DNA of 64,000 nt from Fluctibacter halophilus (lineage in GTDB: Bacteria; Pseudomonadota; Gammaproteobacteria; Enterobacterales; Alteromonadaceae). Under the pieces are notes generated by a model. That model was not told where the DNA came from. It ran no database searches and saw nothing but the letters and a program-made list of their open reading frames with translations. The stretch spans positions 1-64,000 of the forward strand of contig NZ_JAJEWP010000005.1 of the NCBI RefSeq assembly GCF_020687825.1. Reading direction: 5' to 3'. Made by a program: the position numbers and the translations under genes. Each line of letters opens with the position of its first letter. Position 1 is the first letter of the stretch. This document shows, piece after piece, positions 36,954 through 48,100 of this stretch.

Positions 36954-37814
36954 ATGCTGAATAAAACGTCTCTGCACGGCTACTGGCGACTAATGCGCGC
37001 CGACAAACCGATAGGTACCTACTTGTTGCTATGGCCAACCTGGTGGGCGTTGCTGTTAGCGGCTCAGGGCTGGCCAGGCTGGCACCTGGCGCTGGTATTC
37101 AGTGCTGGTGTGTTTGTCATGCGCTCCGCCGGATGTGTGATCAACGATTATGCTGATCGCCATGTTGATGGTGCGGTAAAACGTACCCAAGGGCGTCCGC
37201 TGGTGGACGGCTCAGTGACCGAAAAAGAAGCTATATTCTTATTTATATTTCTGATTTTAATCGCTTTTATTTTGGTTCTAACCCTCAATTTCAATACGAT
37301 TTTGTTGTCGGTAGGGGGCTTGCTACTGGCGTGGTGTTATCCGTTTATGAAACGCTACACCCATTGGCCGCAAGTGGTGTTGGGAGCGGCGTTCAGTTGG
37401 TCGATCCCGATGGCTGCCATGGCAACCCTGGATCATCTGCCGGTGTGGGTCTGGTGGGTGTACCTGGCCAACCTTTTGTGGACCGTTGGTTATGACACGG
37501 AGTACGCCATGGTGGATCGTGATGACGACCTGCGCATCGGTGTTAAATCTACCGCTATCCTGTTTGGTCGCTACGACAAAGTGATCATTGCCCTGCTGCA
37601 GCTACTGACGTTGCTTATTCTGGCAGGCACGTTCTGGCATCTGTCGCTGTCATGGCCGGTGTATGTCGGCCTGGCGGGAATGGCTGCGACGTTTTGTTAT
37701 CAGCAATGGTTGATACGCCAGCGAGACCGGCAGGCTTGTTTTGCGGCCTTCCTGAATAACCATTATGGCGGTTTGGCGGTGGTGTTGGGGCTGGCCGGTC
37801 ACTATCTGCTGTAG
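36954..37814 (+). CDS. ubiA: 4-hydroxybenzoate polyprenyltransferase
   Basis: Inner-membrane enzyme attaching the polyprenyl chain to 4-hydroxybenzoate. A 286-residue protein with about eight membrane helices. The two Asp-rich motifs are [19 protein letters not shown] and [14 protein letters not shown] short A+T-rich stretch near 37226-37306 encodes a helix of Phe/Ile/Leu residues with codons unlike the rest of the gene; the frame is intact. Co-transcribed with ubiC, convergent with ubiK. Confidence 0.96.
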   Translation: MLNKTSLHGYWRLMRADKPIGTYLLLWPTWWALLLAAQGWPGWHLALVFSAGVFVMRSAGCVINDYADRHVDGAVKRTQGRPLVDGSVTEKEAIFLFIFLILIAFILVLTLNFNTILLSVGGLLLAWCYPFMKRYTHWPQVVLGAAFSWSIPMAAMATLDHLPVWVWWVYLANLLWTVGYDTEYAMVDRDDDLRIGVKSTAILFGRYDKVIIALLQLLTLLILAGTFWHLSLSWPVYVGLAGMAATFCYQQWLIRQRDRQACFAAFLNNHYGGLAVVLGLAGHYLL

Positions 37815-37833
37815 GCGCGGCCAGCGCAAGACG

Positions 37834-38088
37834 TCAGTCGTTTTTGGCCGCTTGGGCTTCCAATGCCGCAACCCGCGCTTCCAGGGCCTCGAGCTTTTCA
37901 CGGGTTCTGATCAGCACCTGACTTTGAATGTCGAACTCTTCACGTGAGACAAAGTCCAACCGCGACAGCTGCTGCTGCAGGATTTGTTTGACTTTGTTTT
38001 CGGCATTTTCAGCCATGGATTTCACCCCCGGGGGGACGGCATCGGATATTTGCTTGGCTATCTCTTCAATTTTCTTGGGATCCAACAT
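37834..38088 (-). CDS. ubiK: Ubiquinone biosynthesis accessory factor UbiK
   Basis: An 84-residue BMFP-family protein that assists the soluble ubiquinone complex with UbiJ in known bacteria. DPKKIEEIAKQISDAVPPGVKSM forms an amphipathic N-terminal helix; the C-terminal half LIRTREKLEALEARVAALEAQ is a coiled coil. Full length. Its convergence with ubiC-ubiA makes a functional cluster. Confidence 0.92.
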   Translation of the reverse strand: MLDPKKIEEIAKQISDAVPPGVKSMAENAENKVKQILQQQLSRLDFVSREEFDIQSQVLIRTREKLEALEARVAALEAQAAKND

Positions 38089-38192
38089 AACAGGGTTTCC
38101 TTTAGCATTTGTTGTTATTGTACCTGACTCGCAATGATTAGAAACTTTCTCGACAAGGGTTTACAATCCCTGCCCCCAATGAAGAGATGATC

Positions 38193-40211
38193 ATGAAGCT
38201 TAACCCCGGACAACAACAAGCGGTAACCTACGTGTCAGGACCTTGTCTGGTGCTGGCCGGTGCCGGCAGTGGTAAGACCCGCGTGATCACCAACAAGATT
38301 GCTTATTTGGTACGGGAATGCAAGATGCCTGCTCGGCACATTGCAGCGGTAACCTTTACCAACAAGGCGGCACGGGAAATGAAAGAACGTGTTGCCCAAA
38401 CGCTGGGTAAGCAGGAAGCCCGGGGCCTGAAAGTGTCCACGTTCCACACCCTTGGCCTGAACATCATCAAGTCTGAAACCCGCACCTTGGGACTGAAGCC
38501 AGGCTTCTCTTTGTTTGATGACAAAGACACCATGGCGCTGTTGAAGGATCTGACCGCCGATGAACTGGACGGCGATAAGGATCAACTGGGGCTATTGCAA
38601 ACCTGTATTTCCAACTGGAAAAACGATCTTATCTTGCCCGAGGCGTTGCAAAAAGTGGCGCTGTCGCCCGGCGAAGTGGATTTTGCCCGTTACTACCAAC
38701 GCTATCAGGACCACCTGCGGGCCTACAACGCACTGGATTTTGATGATTTGATCCTGATGCCGACCTTGTTGTTTCGCGAAAACCTCGACGTGCGCTCGAA
38801 ATGGCAGCGTAAGATCCAATACCTGCTGGTGGATGAGTATCAGGATACCAATACCAGCCAATACGAATTGGTCAGGCTGCTGGTGGGGGAGCGCGCCCGT
38901 TTCACGGTGGTGGGAGATGACGATCAATCGATTTATTCCTGGCGTGGAGCCAAGCCGCAGAATCTGGTGTTACTGCAGGAAGATTTCCCTCGTCTCAAGC
39001 TGATCAAGCTGGAGCAGAACTACCGCAGTTCGGGCCGTATACTGCATTGCGCCAACATTCTGATCCAGAACAATCCCCACGTGTTTGAGAAGCGCCTGTT
39101 TTCCGAGTTGGGCTACGGCGAACCGTTACGGATCATTTTTGCCAAAAATGAAGAGCACGAGGCCGAACGGGTGGTCGCCGAGCTGATTGCACACAAGTTT
39201 ATGAACAATACTCAGTTTAAAGACTATGCAATCTTGTATCGCGGGAATCACCAGTCTCGCCTGTTTGAGAAGGTGCTGACCACTAACCGTATTCCTTACA
39301 AAATCAGTGGCGGTATGTCATTTTTCGGCAGGGCAGAGGTCAAGGACATCATGGCGTACCTGCGCTTATTGGTGAACCAGGATGATGACAATGCCTTGTT
39401 GAGGATCATCAATACACCATCCCGGGGGATTGGTCGGGCGACGCTGGAGAAGTTGGGTAATTTCGCCAATGCCCTGGGCGAGAGCATGTTTGCTGCGGCC
39501 TGCCATGACCGACTCAAAGACGTGCTGTCCGGTAAATCATTACACGCGGTGGAACAATTCAGCCGCTGGATAGTTAACCTGTCTGATCAGGCCGTTCGCG
39601 GCGATGGGGTCACCGCAATCCGTGACATGATCAAATCGATGGACTACGAAGCCTGGTTGTATGAAACCAGCACCAGTCCGAAGGCTGCCGAGATGGGCAT
39701 GGCCAATGTCAGCACCTTGTTTGGCTGGGTCGGGGATATGTTGGAAGGCTCTGCACTGGATGCGCCGATGACCCTGACAGAAGTGGTCAACCGCCTGATC
39801 CTGAGGGACATGATGGAGCGCGGTGAAGACGAGGACGACAGTGATCAGGTGCAACTGATGACCTTGCATGCTTCAAAAGGCCTGGAGTTTCCGTATGTGT
39901 TTATGGTCGGCATGGAAGAAGGGTTACTGCCTCACCAAAGCAGCATCGACGAAGACAACATCGAAGAAGAGCGGCGTCTGGGTTATGTGGGGATCACCCG
40001 CGCCCAGCGTGAACTGATCTTTACCCTGGCCAAAGAACGGCGCCAGTATGGTGAAGTGATCCAGCCAGAGCCGTCACGCTTCTTATATGAGCTGCCTCAG
40101 GACGACGTGGTGTGGGAAGTGAAAAAGGCCAAACAAAGTGCTGAGGCGCGGCAGAAAAAAGGCGAAACCAGTATTGCCAACTTGCGCCAGATGCTATCAG
40201 GCGGTCAGTGA
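38193..40211 (+). CDS. rep: ATP-dependent DNA helicase Rep
   Basis: A 672-residue superfamily 1A 3'-5' helicase that aids fork progression. Motifs: [11 protein letters not shown] (Walker A), [20 protein letters not shown] (Walker B), [18 protein letters not shown], and [24 protein letters not shown] at 38193 gives the classical [11 protein letters not shown] start with GAAGAG six bases upstream; an ATG two codons earlier is too close to that site. Its last 15 bases overlap the convergent GAF-GGDEF gene. Confidence 0.95.
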   Translation: MKLNPGQQQAVTYVSGPCLVLAGAGSGKTRVITNKIAYLVRECKMPARHIAAVTFTNKAAREMKERVAQTLGKQEARGLKVSTFHTLGLNIIKSETRTLGLKPGFSLFDDKDTMALLKDLTADELDGDKDQLGLLQTCISNWKNDLILPEALQKVALSPGEVDFARYYQRYQDHLRAYNALDFDDLILMPTLLFRENLDVRSKWQRKIQYLLVDEYQDTNTSQYELVRLLVGERARFTVVGDDDQSIYSWRGAKPQNLVLLQEDFPRLKLIKLEQNYRSSGRILHCANILIQNNPHVFEKRLFSELGYGEPLRIIFAKNEEHEAERVVAELIAHKFMNNTQFKDYAILYRGNHQSRLFEKVLTTNRIPYKISGGMSFFGRAEVKDIMAYLRLLVNQDDDNALLRIINTPSRGIGRATLEKLGNFANALGESMFAAACHDRLKDVLSGKSLHAVEQFSRWIVNLSDQAVRGDGVTAIRDMIKSMDYEAWLYETSTSPKAAEMGMANVSTLFGWVGDMLEGSALDAPMTLTEVVNRLILRDMMERGEDEDDSDQVQLMTLHASKGLEFPYVFMVGMEEGLLPHQSSIDEDNIEEERRLGYVGITRAQRELIFTLAKERRQYGEVIQPEPSRFLYELPQDDVVWEVKKAKQSAEARQKKGETSIANLRQMLSGGQ

Positions 40212-42815
40212 TTTATTACGGGCCTGGAAATCGACCACCGAGGCCTGTTCCAGGAACTTACCCTGGCCATACTGACAGCCAACTTCGCGCAGGGCGTCGA
40301 GCTGTTCCTGATTCTCGATACCTTCGGCGATCAGGGTGAAATTCAGGTGTTCTGATATCACCATTACCGATTGGATCAGTTTGAGGTTGCGCTGTGAACG
40401 GGGGATCGATTTCACGAAGCGGTGATCAACTTTCACGAAATCAAACGGGTATGAATACAGGTAGCTGAGCGACGCTAAGCCGCTGCCAAAATTGTCCAGT
40501 ACCAGAGTCACTCCGGCACGTTTCAACTTGCGGATCGCCGGCAGCATGAACTGTGATTTGCGATTCAAATCATTCTCGTCAAATTCAAACACCAGTTTTT
40601 TCGGATCCACCTGGGCTTTATCGATGTATTCAATCAGCTGATTCACCAGCTTGTTCTGCATCAGGTGATTGATCGACAGGTTGATGGCCACATTGTAGTT
40701 ACGCTCCGGGCCATTGCTCTTCTGCCAGTGTTTCAGGATACGGCAAGCCTGCTCCAGCATGTAGTTGTCGATCTCAATGGTCAGCCCGCTCTGTTCGGCC
40801 ACCTGCCAGAACTGTTCACGCTTGATTTTACCGATAGACGGATGCTCCCAGCGGATAAAGCACTCATGGTAAAGGTATTTATCCGTGTGGATGTCCATGG
40901 CCGGCTGAATAAAGCATTCAAACTTGGCGGATTTCAGGGTGCGACGGAATTCGTTTTCCAGTTCCAGTTCTTCCAGCAGTTTCTGGCGCATGCTCTTGTC
41001 GAACATGACAAACCGGCCACGCCCCAGCGCCTTGGCCTGGTACATGGCGGCATCGGCGTCTCGGATCAATTCGTCGGCAGACTGATAGCCACTCTCGATG
41101 TACGCGATGCCGATACTGGCACCGGAGTACATTTCTTTGCTGTCGAGGATAAACGGCGTGCTGATGCTGCCAATGATGCGGGTTGCCACTTCCTCAACGT
41201 CATGAAAATCATCGAAACTGTCGAGCAGAATGACAAACTCATCCCCACCAAGGCGGGCCAACAGATCGTGGCCGCGAATGCATTTGCCAATCCGCTTGGA
41301 CACTTCAATCAGAAATTCGTCACCCGCGTGGTGACCCAAGGTGTCGTTGATCAGCTTGAAACGATCCAGATCGATAAACAACACTGCGTAATGCTGGTCG
41401 GTGTGGCGCTTCTTGCTGGCAATGGCCAGTTCAAGGCGGCTGTTGAACATCACCCGGTTGGGCAAGCCCGTCAGTGCATCGTGGTGGGCATCGTGGATCA
41501 ACTTGAGCTCGATTTGCTTACGCTCTTCAATTTGCTTCTTAAGGTGCAAATTGGTGTTGTGCAATTCGTCGGTGCGCTCTTTGACCTTGTCAGCCAATTG
41601 CTGGTTGTACATTTGCAGTTTGTCGGAGGCCCGCTTGCGTTCCATGGCCACCGCGATGTGGTGGGAGACAAACCGCAACAGTTCCAAATCTTTCAGGGTG
41701 TATTGTTCGTCAGCGCCGTAGGTTTGCACCGCAATGACGCCGGAGATTTCCCCTTCCACAATCAGTGGAGAGCCCAGCCAGCTGTTGCTGCGCTTGAGCA
41801 TGTTGGCAGCAGTGGCTTCATCCAGCTCGCCGTCATCGCGCAACGCCGCTACCCGGGAAAAGTTGATCAGTTCGGCACGGCCGGTGCGCAATACGTATTC
41901 GGTCAGGCCTCTGCCCAACGGACGTGACTCGACATCCCGGGTGATTTCATCACTGTAGTAAGGAAAGTCGAGGTGGTCTTTATCTTTGTTCAGGATTGCG
42001 ATGTAGCAGTTGGGGGCACTGAGGAGGCGACCAAGAATATCGTGCAGGCTGGAATAGAAATTGGCCATTTCACCGTCCAGCGAGGCGGCCAGCTCAGAAA
42101 TCTCAAATAACGCCTGTTGCAGCGATTCAATTTTTTGCCGTTCGTGGATTTCTTCCTGCAACTCTTCGTTGATGTTACGCAGCTGCTTGGTGCGCTCGCG
42201 AATGGTCTGCTCGGTCAGCTCACGACTTTTTACCCGATCAACGGCATTCACAATGTGTTGGGAGACAAACAGCAGTACTTCCAGATCGTCCGGGGAATAG
42301 CGAACCGCTTCGTCGTAGCTTTGTACCACCATGGCACCGATGACGTTGTTGCCGCGCTTGAGCGGTACGCCGATCAAGTCCACCGGCATTTTGCCATAGG
42401 CTTTGATGTTATTGGAGGCAAAGACTTCCTGATGGTTTTCGCGGGTCAGTACCAGGTGTTGCCCGGTACGCAGAATGAAACCGGTAATACCGCCCATCAG
42501 TTCTTTGGCTGGGATGGAGCGAATGGTCTGTTCATCGAATTCATCCACAAAGTAGACAAAGTCGACAACTTCTTTTTCCTGATCAAAGAACGCAACAAAG
42601 AAGTTTTCGGCGTTCATGAACTCGCCGATGGTACGGTGGATGGCCGGATAGAGTCGGGACAATTCACTGACGGAGCCGGCCAGTTCGGAAATATCGAACA
42701 ACGCCTTCTGAACAAGCTCAGAACGCTTATACTTTTCTGTCAGCTGTTGCAGCTGAGGAATGAGTGCCCGAAGTTCTTCTTCGGACAGGTTCCCAGCTTG
42801 AATGTCTGCTGTCAT
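40197..42815 (-). CDS. Tandem-GAF GGDEF protein with degenerate EAL domain
   Basis: An 872-residue cytoplasmic protein: GAF domains at about 35-195 and 230-392 separated by coiled coils, GGDEF at 440-605, EAL-like at 615-870. The cyclase motif RLGGDEF (523-527) and inhibitory RGHD (514-517) are intact, so it probably makes c-di-GMP. In the EAL domain the signature reads ECF (651-653), the ELTE region reads EFDEND, and DDFGTG reads DNFGSG (774-779), so a key Asp is gone; phosphodiesterase activity is unlikely and the domain may bind c-di-GMP or partners. GAF inputs suggest control by a small ligand. Convergent with rep. Confidence 0.92.
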   Translation of the reverse strand: MTADIQAGNLSEEELRALIPQLQQLTEKYKRSELVQKALFDISELAGSVSELSRLYPAIHRTIGEFMNAENFFVAFFDQEKEVVDFVYFVDEFDEQTIRSIPAKELMGGITGFILRTGQHLVLTRENHQEVFASNNIKAYGKMPVDLIGVPLKRGNNVIGAMVVQSYDEAVRYSPDDLEVLLFVSQHIVNAVDRVKSRELTEQTIRERTKQLRNINEELQEEIHERQKIESLQQALFEISELAASLDGEMANFYSSLHDILGRLLSAPNCYIAILNKDKDHLDFPYYSDEITRDVESRPLGRGLTEYVLRTGRAELINFSRVAALRDDGELDEATAANMLKRSNSWLGSPLIVEGEISGVIAVQTYGADEQYTLKDLELLRFVSHHIAVAMERKRASDKLQMYNQQLADKVKERTDELHNTNLHLKKQIEERKQIELKLIHDAHHDALTGLPNRVMFNSRLELAIASKKRHTDQHYAVLFIDLDRFKLINDTLGHHAGDEFLIEVSKRIGKCIRGHDLLARLGGDEFVILLDSFDDFHDVEEVATRIIGSISTPFILDSKEMYSGASIGIAYIESGYQSADELIRDADAAMYQAKALGRGRFVMFDKSMRQKLLEELELENEFRRTLKSAKFECFIQPAMDIHTDKYLYHECFIRWEHPSIGKIKREQFWQVAEQSGLTIEIDNYMLEQACRILKHWQKSNGPERNYNVAINLSINHLMQNKLVNQLIEYIDKAQVDPKKLVFEFDENDLNRKSQFMLPAIRKLKRAGVTLVLDNFGSGLASLSYLYSYPFDFVKVDHRFVKSIPRSQRNLKLIQSVMVISEHLNFTLIAEGIENQEQLDALREVGCQYGQGKFLEQASVVDFQARNKSLTA

Positions 42816-42879
42816 TGGCGCTTCGATACCTATTACGGCGTTGTATTTTTAACCGAACAAATCTACCGCATTAAAAATA

Positions 42880-42906
42880 AAAAGGCCACCCCAAGGGTGG
42901 CCTTTT
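42880..42906 (-). terminator. Rho-independent terminator of the cytochrome c5 gene
   Basis: A perfect 12-bp stem (AAAAGGCCACCC / GGGTGGCCTTTT) with a 3-nt loop, followed on the minus strand by a T-rich tract. It lies 30 bases after the cytochrome stop and before the downstream GAF-GGDEF gene, insulating it. Confidence 0.92.
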
Positions 42907-42936
42907 CTTGCGCAACTTTTTTTGCGGTGGCGAAGG

Positions 42937-43335
42937 TTAAATGCCTTCAACCATATACTCGATAGCAGCTTTAATCTCGTCGTCAGAGCAGTTGCCACAG
43001 GTACCTTTAGGCGGCATCGCGTTAAAGCCGTTAATGGCATGGTCAAGCAGTGTTTCCATGCCTTTGTCCATGCGAGGAGACCAGTCAGCGGCATCATGCA
43101 ATTTCGGTGCTCCCATCACGCCAGGACCGTGACAAGCGACACAAGAGGCATTGTAGACGTCGGCGCCGGAGCGAGGGCCTGCGGCTGCCGCGCTTTCAGC
43201 TTGGGCACCAGCAACGTGTACAGAGCCAACTGGCTTGATACGTTCTTTAATGGCGTCTTCAGACATGTCTTGAGCAATGGTGCTGAAACCGAGCAGGCTG
43301 GCGAACAGGGCGAACACGAAAGCTTTCAATTTCAC
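42937..43335 (-). CDS. Cytochrome c5 family protein
   Basis: A 132-residue periplasmic or membrane-attached monoheme cytochrome. Signal peptide at 1-21 (MKLKAFVFALFASLLGFSTIA), an Ala-rich linker, then CVACH heme attachment with the distal Met in FNAMPPKGTCGNCSDDEIKAAIEYM; the extra CGNC Cys pair is typical of cytochrome c5. The start codon is GTG, with GGAGAG five bases upstream. A promoter and a terminator bracket it as a single-gene unit. Role: electron transfer to terminal oxidases. Confidence 0.93.
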   Translation of the reverse strand: MKLKAFVFALFASLLGFSTIAQDMSEDAIKERIKPVGSVHVAGAQAESAAAAGPRSGADVYNASCVACHGPGVMGAPKLHDAADWSPRMDKGMETLLDHAINGFNAMPPKGTCGNCSDDEIKAAIEYMVEGI

Positions 43336-43387
43336 GATTCTCTCCAGGAAACACGTTTAGTGCGGTTAACATAATAAATTGCTGTCG

Positions 43388-43415
43388 ATTATAGCGACTT
43401 ATCATGATGGAACAA
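43388..43415 (-). promoter_or_regulatory. Sigma-70-like promoter of the cytochrome c5 gene
   Basis: On the minus strand TTGTTC (43415-43410), a 16-bp spacer and a perfect TATAAT (43393-43388). The start codon is about 50 bases downstream, giving a short leader. Confidence 0.7.
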
Positions 43416-43473
43416 CTATTTACTTACATTCAGCAGGTGTATTGCTGTGGTGACGCAAAGGCGATTCCAGTGC

Positions 43474-43998
43474 TTATTCGCCGTTGCTCGCCGGTGCATT
43501 TGCGTTGACCAGATCCTCAAGGAACCACGCGGCCAGTGCATGGCGTCCATCGATCCCTGCCTTTTCATAAATGCGACTCGCATGTTGACGGACGGTTTTT
43601 TCGGTACTGTCTCTGACCGCACTGATTTCCCTAAAACTTAGGCCCTTAAGCAGAAGCATAGCCACTTCACTTTCACTGGCGGTTAACTGCCAATCGCTGA
43701 ATTGATGTTGGATGACCTGGGCAAAATCATGCCGGGCCTGGCGCATTTCGGCGGAGAGGTTTGCATTTTGCTGGTCACTGTCTGCCAGACTGCGTTTCAA
43801 CTGGCCGATGTATTGCCGTCTGCGACGGTTTTCCAGGATCAGGAAGAATGCGCCGAAACCGGCTGCAGCAACAATGATGCTTTCTTCTACGATGTGCCAC
43901 AGTGGCACACCCAACTGGCTGTCGGTCAGCACGTCAATGAAGTTCAGGCAGGTCACAACAATGAGTAAGGCGGTGAGTAATTTGTCTCTATTTTTCAT
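43474..43998 (-). CDS. Membrane-anchored LuxR-type HTH regulator
   Basis: A 174-residue protein with two N-terminal membrane segments (about 8-23 and 38-57), a coiled coil (RRRQYIGQLKRSLADSDQQNANLSAEM) and a C-terminal LuxR/GerE helix-turn-helix (LTASESEVAMLLLKGLSFREISAVRDSTEKTVRQHASRIYEKAG). No receiver domain is present. It is divergent from the RND efflux genes, whose spacer holds two palindromes, so it may control them. How a membrane-held LuxR protein reaches its promoter is open. Confidence 0.88.
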   Translation of the reverse strand: MKNRDKLLTALLIVVTCLNFIDVLTDSQLGVPLWHIVEESIIVAAAGFGAFFLILENRRRRQYIGQLKRSLADSDQQNANLSAEMRQARHDFAQVIQHQFSDWQLTASESEVAMLLLKGLSFREISAVRDSTEKTVRQHASRIYEKAGIDGRHALAAWFLEDLVNANAPASNGE

Positions 43999-44048
43999 TT
44001 ATAATTCAACTAGATAGCTCTTTATAGGACATTTGCCCGATGGTGTAA

Positions 44049-44084
44049 CAGGGCCCTGGGCGGCATTGTAGAGGAAACTTCCTC
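44049..44084. promoter_or_regulatory. Two short palindromes upstream of the RND genes
   Basis: CAGGGCCCTG at 44049-44058 and GAGGAA-AC-TTCCTC at 44071-44084 lie between the LuxR-type regulator and the efflux adaptor. Both are perfect dyads. They could be regulator sites for either gene, but no protein can be assigned. Confidence 0.35.
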
Positions 44085-44099
44085 ACTGAGTACTTTGTC

Positions 44100-45140
44100 A
44101 TGTTAAACCGCCTGTTGGGCCCGCTACTGGTTGGAATGCTGTTGTTGCACCCTCACGATGTGTTCAGCCAGACCCCAACCGATGTACCGCTGTCGGCCTT
44201 GTCATCTTATACCCTGACGTATGTGCCGGCTGAAGCCGTTGCGGTAAAGCGTCTGCCTGCCACGGTCGGCCACATTACTTATCGTCCCGGCGATGCCTTT
44301 GAGGTTACCTTACCCTTTGCCATACAGCAATTCAGCCCTGAAACACTCGATGGTCAGTGGGTCGAGAAAGGGCAGACACTGGCCTATCTGGATGGCCGCG
44401 AAGTGCACCACTTTTTTGATGAGGCGGCATCGGCAGAATCATTATTCTTGTTAACTAAACGCCACTATGAGCGCAACCGCAAAGACATTGCGGATCAGGT
44501 CATAAAATTGCCGGAATGGCTGGCAATCGCGCAAGCTTATGAACAGGCCAAACTGGCTTATGAACATACCCGGCATGCCCGTGAATGGTTGTCTGAAACC
44601 GACAACGGCGTGGCGTTGGTGGCTGATCACAGTGGTTATGTTGAATGGCTTGCCGGGGCCAGTATGTCGACGGCCGGTCAACCCTTGCTGCGGATCATAC
44701 CGGGCCAAGCACTGCGGCTCGAAGTGGCCGTGTCAGCATCACAGGTGCCGTTGATTACCGCGTTTTCATTGCCAGACAAGCAATGTGTTGACCCATTAAC
44801 AGGTATTCGGCCTGCGCAGCGAGATGAGCAGTATTGGCGAACCTTGTGGGTGGATTTGGCCAGTGATTGCAGTCTTCGTCCCGGTCAGACAGTCAGGGTC
44901 GAACCCATTGCGTCTTTCTCGGGTTGGCGGGTTCCGGGCAGCGCGTTGATGACCCTTGACGATCAGCAGTGGATTGCGGTGTTAAACAATCAAACCCTTG
45001 AATTGATTCCGGTCGACGTGCGGGCCACCGATGCACAGGGCGTATTGATTGAAACTACAACACCGCTGGGCGGACGACAGGTGCTCAACCAATCACTCAG
45101 TGTGGTGCAAGGCTATCTGATGGGTATGGGGGGCGAGTAA
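44100..45140 (+). CDS. RND efflux periplasmic adaptor subunit
   Basis: A 346-residue membrane-fusion protein. Signal peptide at 1-23 (ending DVFSQ). A lipoyl/barrel half (WVEKGQTLAYLDGREVHHF), a short alpha-hairpin (about 110-165), the returning half (VADHSGYVEWLAGASMSTAGQPLLRI) and a beta-barrel domain. It is shorter than CusB and has no CusF-like metal domain. A Cys pair (KQCVDP, SDCSLRPGQ) could form a disulfide. Two bases separate its stop from the pump start. No outer-membrane channel gene is nearby, so a TolC-type partner must be encoded elsewhere. Confidence 0.86.
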   Translation: MLNRLLGPLLVGMLLLHPHDVFSQTPTDVPLSALSSYTLTYVPAEAVAVKRLPATVGHITYRPGDAFEVTLPFAIQQFSPETLDGQWVEKGQTLAYLDGREVHHFFDEAASAESLFLLTKRHYERNRKDIADQVIKLPEWLAIAQAYEQAKLAYEHTRHAREWLSETDNGVALVADHSGYVEWLAGASMSTAGQPLLRIIPGQALRLEVAVSASQVPLITAFSLPDKQCVDPLTGIRPAQRDEQYWRTLWVDLASDCSLRPGQTVRVEPIASFSGWRVPGSALMTLDDQQWIAVLNNQTLELIPVDVRATDAQGVLIETTTPLGGRQVLNQSLSVVQGYLMGMGGE

Positions 45141-45142
45141 AC

Positions 45143-48100
45143 ATGGCCGCATTATTACGCTTTGCGTTAACCCAGCGGGTATTCGTGCTGATCGCCGCGG
45201 CAGTGCTGATGTTTGTTGGTTGGAGGGCCTGGAACGAGATACCCATCGATGCCTTTCCGGATATCTCACCGACCCAGGTTAAAATTGTCATCAAAGCGCC
45301 CGGCATGACCACCACCGAAGTGGAAGCGCAGATCACCCGTCCCATCGAGCTTGAACTGCTGGGCATTCCCCGTCAGGAAATGCTGCGCTCGACCACCAAA
45401 TACGCGATCACCTCGATCACGCTGGATTTTGAACAAGGCACAGACATTTACTGGGCACGGCAGCAGGTGAATGAGCGCCTTAGCAATGTATGGGCGCAAC
45501 TGCCCAGCTTTATTTCCGGCGGCGTTGCGCCAATGAGTACGCCGCTGAGTGAAATGTTCATGTTCACCGTGGACAATCCGTCGTTGACCTTGCAACAACG
45601 GAGGGATTTGCTGGACTGGACCATACGTCCTGTATTGCGTGCGGTCCCCGGTGTCGCCGAACTGAACAGTCTTGGTGGCTATGTTAAGACATTTGAGATC
45701 ACGCCCGATGTCAGTACGTTGATGCAACTGGGGTTGAGCCAGGACGATCTGGTCAGCGCCATCAATGACGCCCACCAGAACGTTGGTTTGGGGCGCATGA
45801 ATCGTGGTGTCGATACCCTGATCGTGCGAACCCAGGGCCGGTTTGAGACCCTCGACGATATCAAAGCGCTGGCGGTGCCAACGCCGGACGGACGTTCAAT
45901 ACGGTTGTCAGAGGTGGCAACCGTGAGCATCGGCAGCCTGACCCGCTACGGCGCGGTGACCAAAAACGGTGAAGAGGCCGTGCAGGGACTGGTGATTGCC
46001 CTCAAAGGCAGCAATACCGCGCAAGTGGTGGCAGACGTCAAAACCCGCCTGGCCGACCTGCAACCTTCGTTACCGGAAGGCACCACCATCAATGTGTTTT
46101 ATGACCGTGCCGAGCTGATTGACACGGCGGTCGGCACCATTACTGAAGCGCTGATTGAAGCCGTTGTGTTGGTGATAGTGCTGCTGGCATTGTTCCTCGG
46201 CAATGTGCGTGCCGCACTGACGGTGTCCTTGATCCTGCCATTGGCAGCGTTAAGCACCTTTATTCTGATGCACACCTTTGATCTGACTGCCAACCTGATG
46301 AGCCTCGGCGGGCTGGTGATCGCGATTGGCATGCTGGTGGATGCGTCGGTAGTGGTGGTAGAAAACGTCGCCACCCATCAACAACGTAAAGCGCCGTTAC
46401 CGTTTCTGCATGTGATTTTTCGCGCCAGTAAAGAAGTGACTGCACCGGTGGTGGCCGGAACGATCATCGTCGTGGTGGTATTTTCACCGCTATTTACCTT
46501 GTCCGGGCTGGAAGGCAAGCTGTTCGCACCCGTGGCACTGACCATCGTATTTGCCATGGTCAGCGCCCTGATCTTATCGCTGACGGTGACCCCGGTGATT
46601 GCATCGTGGCTGATGGCCGGCACTGAAGCGCCGATGCCGAAGTACATGGTGTGGTTGCAGCAGGTGTTTCTCACATCGGTGCGTCGGGTATTGGCGACGC
46701 CGGGCCCGGCCATTGCCGTGGCGCTGGTAGCGTTGGTGGCAGGGGGCTACCTGTTCGTCGTGATCGGTAAAAGCTTTATGCCGACCATGGACGAAGGCGA
46801 CATTATCGTGCAATTTGAAAAATCCCCCGGCATCAACCTTGATGCATCGGTGGCAATCGATACCCAGGCCGAAAAACATCTGTTGGCCACGGTGCCGGAA
46901 GTGCTACAGGTGGTTGCCCGTACCGGCTCAGACGAGCTCGGTCTTGACCCGATGGGGCTGAATGAGACCGATGTGTTCCTGCAGTTGAAACCCCGGGATG
47001 AATGGCGCCAGGGCAGCAAAGCCGAGCTGATCGACGATATCCGCGCCGCGCTCGCGGGCTACACTGGCCTGAATCAGAATTTCACCCAACCGATCCAGAT
47101 GCGGGTGTCGGAAATGCTGACCGGTACCAGTGGCGATGTGTCGATCAAAGTGTTTGGCGACGACGTGGAAACCCTGGCGGGGCTGACGTCCGACATACAA
47201 CGATTGGTCACCAAGGTGCAGGGAAGCTCCGATGTGCAGGCTGCCATGATTGAAGGCGGACAATACCTGAACATCAAACCCAAGCCTGCGGTGGCAGCGC
47301 AACTGGGGGTCAGCGTACGCAGCCTGGCCGACCAGCTGATTGTGCAGTTGGAAGGACGTGAAATTGGCCAAATCAGTCAGGGCGAAACGTTTATTCCGCT
47401 CAGGCTGTCTGCCAGCGCAGTGCAAAATCAACCGCTGCGGTTGGGGTCCATTGAAGATGTTCGCCATTGGCCGGTGTTACTGCCCAACCAACGTGTGTTG
47501 CCATTATCTGATGTGGCGGATATCGCCTTGCAGGAAGGGCCGCTACTGATTGAACGTGAGCAATCCAGACGTTTCGCTGTGGTGACCAGCAATGTAACCG
47601 GCCGAGACGTTGTAGGGTTCGTGAACGAACTGCAATCGCAAATTCAGCAACAGATCACACTGCCCAACGGCTACTGGATTGACTTTGGTGGTGAGTTTGA
47701 GAATCAGCAGCGGGCGATGGGCAATCTTTTGTTGGTGGTGCCGGTAGCGCTGCTACTGATCTTTGTCATTCTGTTTACCACCTTCCGATCTGTGTGGCTA
47801 TCGTTGCTGATCCTGGCCAACATTCCGTTTGCGCTGGTGGGAGGTATTGCCAGCCTGTATGTCAGTGGTGCGTACCTGTCGGTGCCGGCATCGGTGGGCT
47901 TTATCGCGCTATTGGGTGTTGCGGTGTTAAACGGTGTGGTGATGGTCAGCTTCCTGGAGCAGTTGCGACTGCGCATCGCTGATCTGACCGAGCGGGTTGA
48001 GCAAGGCGCGGTGCGGCGACTGCGCCCGGTTCTGATGACCGCTACTACGGCGATGTTTGGTTTGTTTCCGCTGGCCTTTGCTACCGGGCCAGGGGCTGAG

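Noticed and set aside
40665-41927. A 420-codon plus-strand frame inside the GAF-GGDEF gene
   Set aside because: It is antisense to clear GAF and GGDEF motifs and shows no family features of its own.
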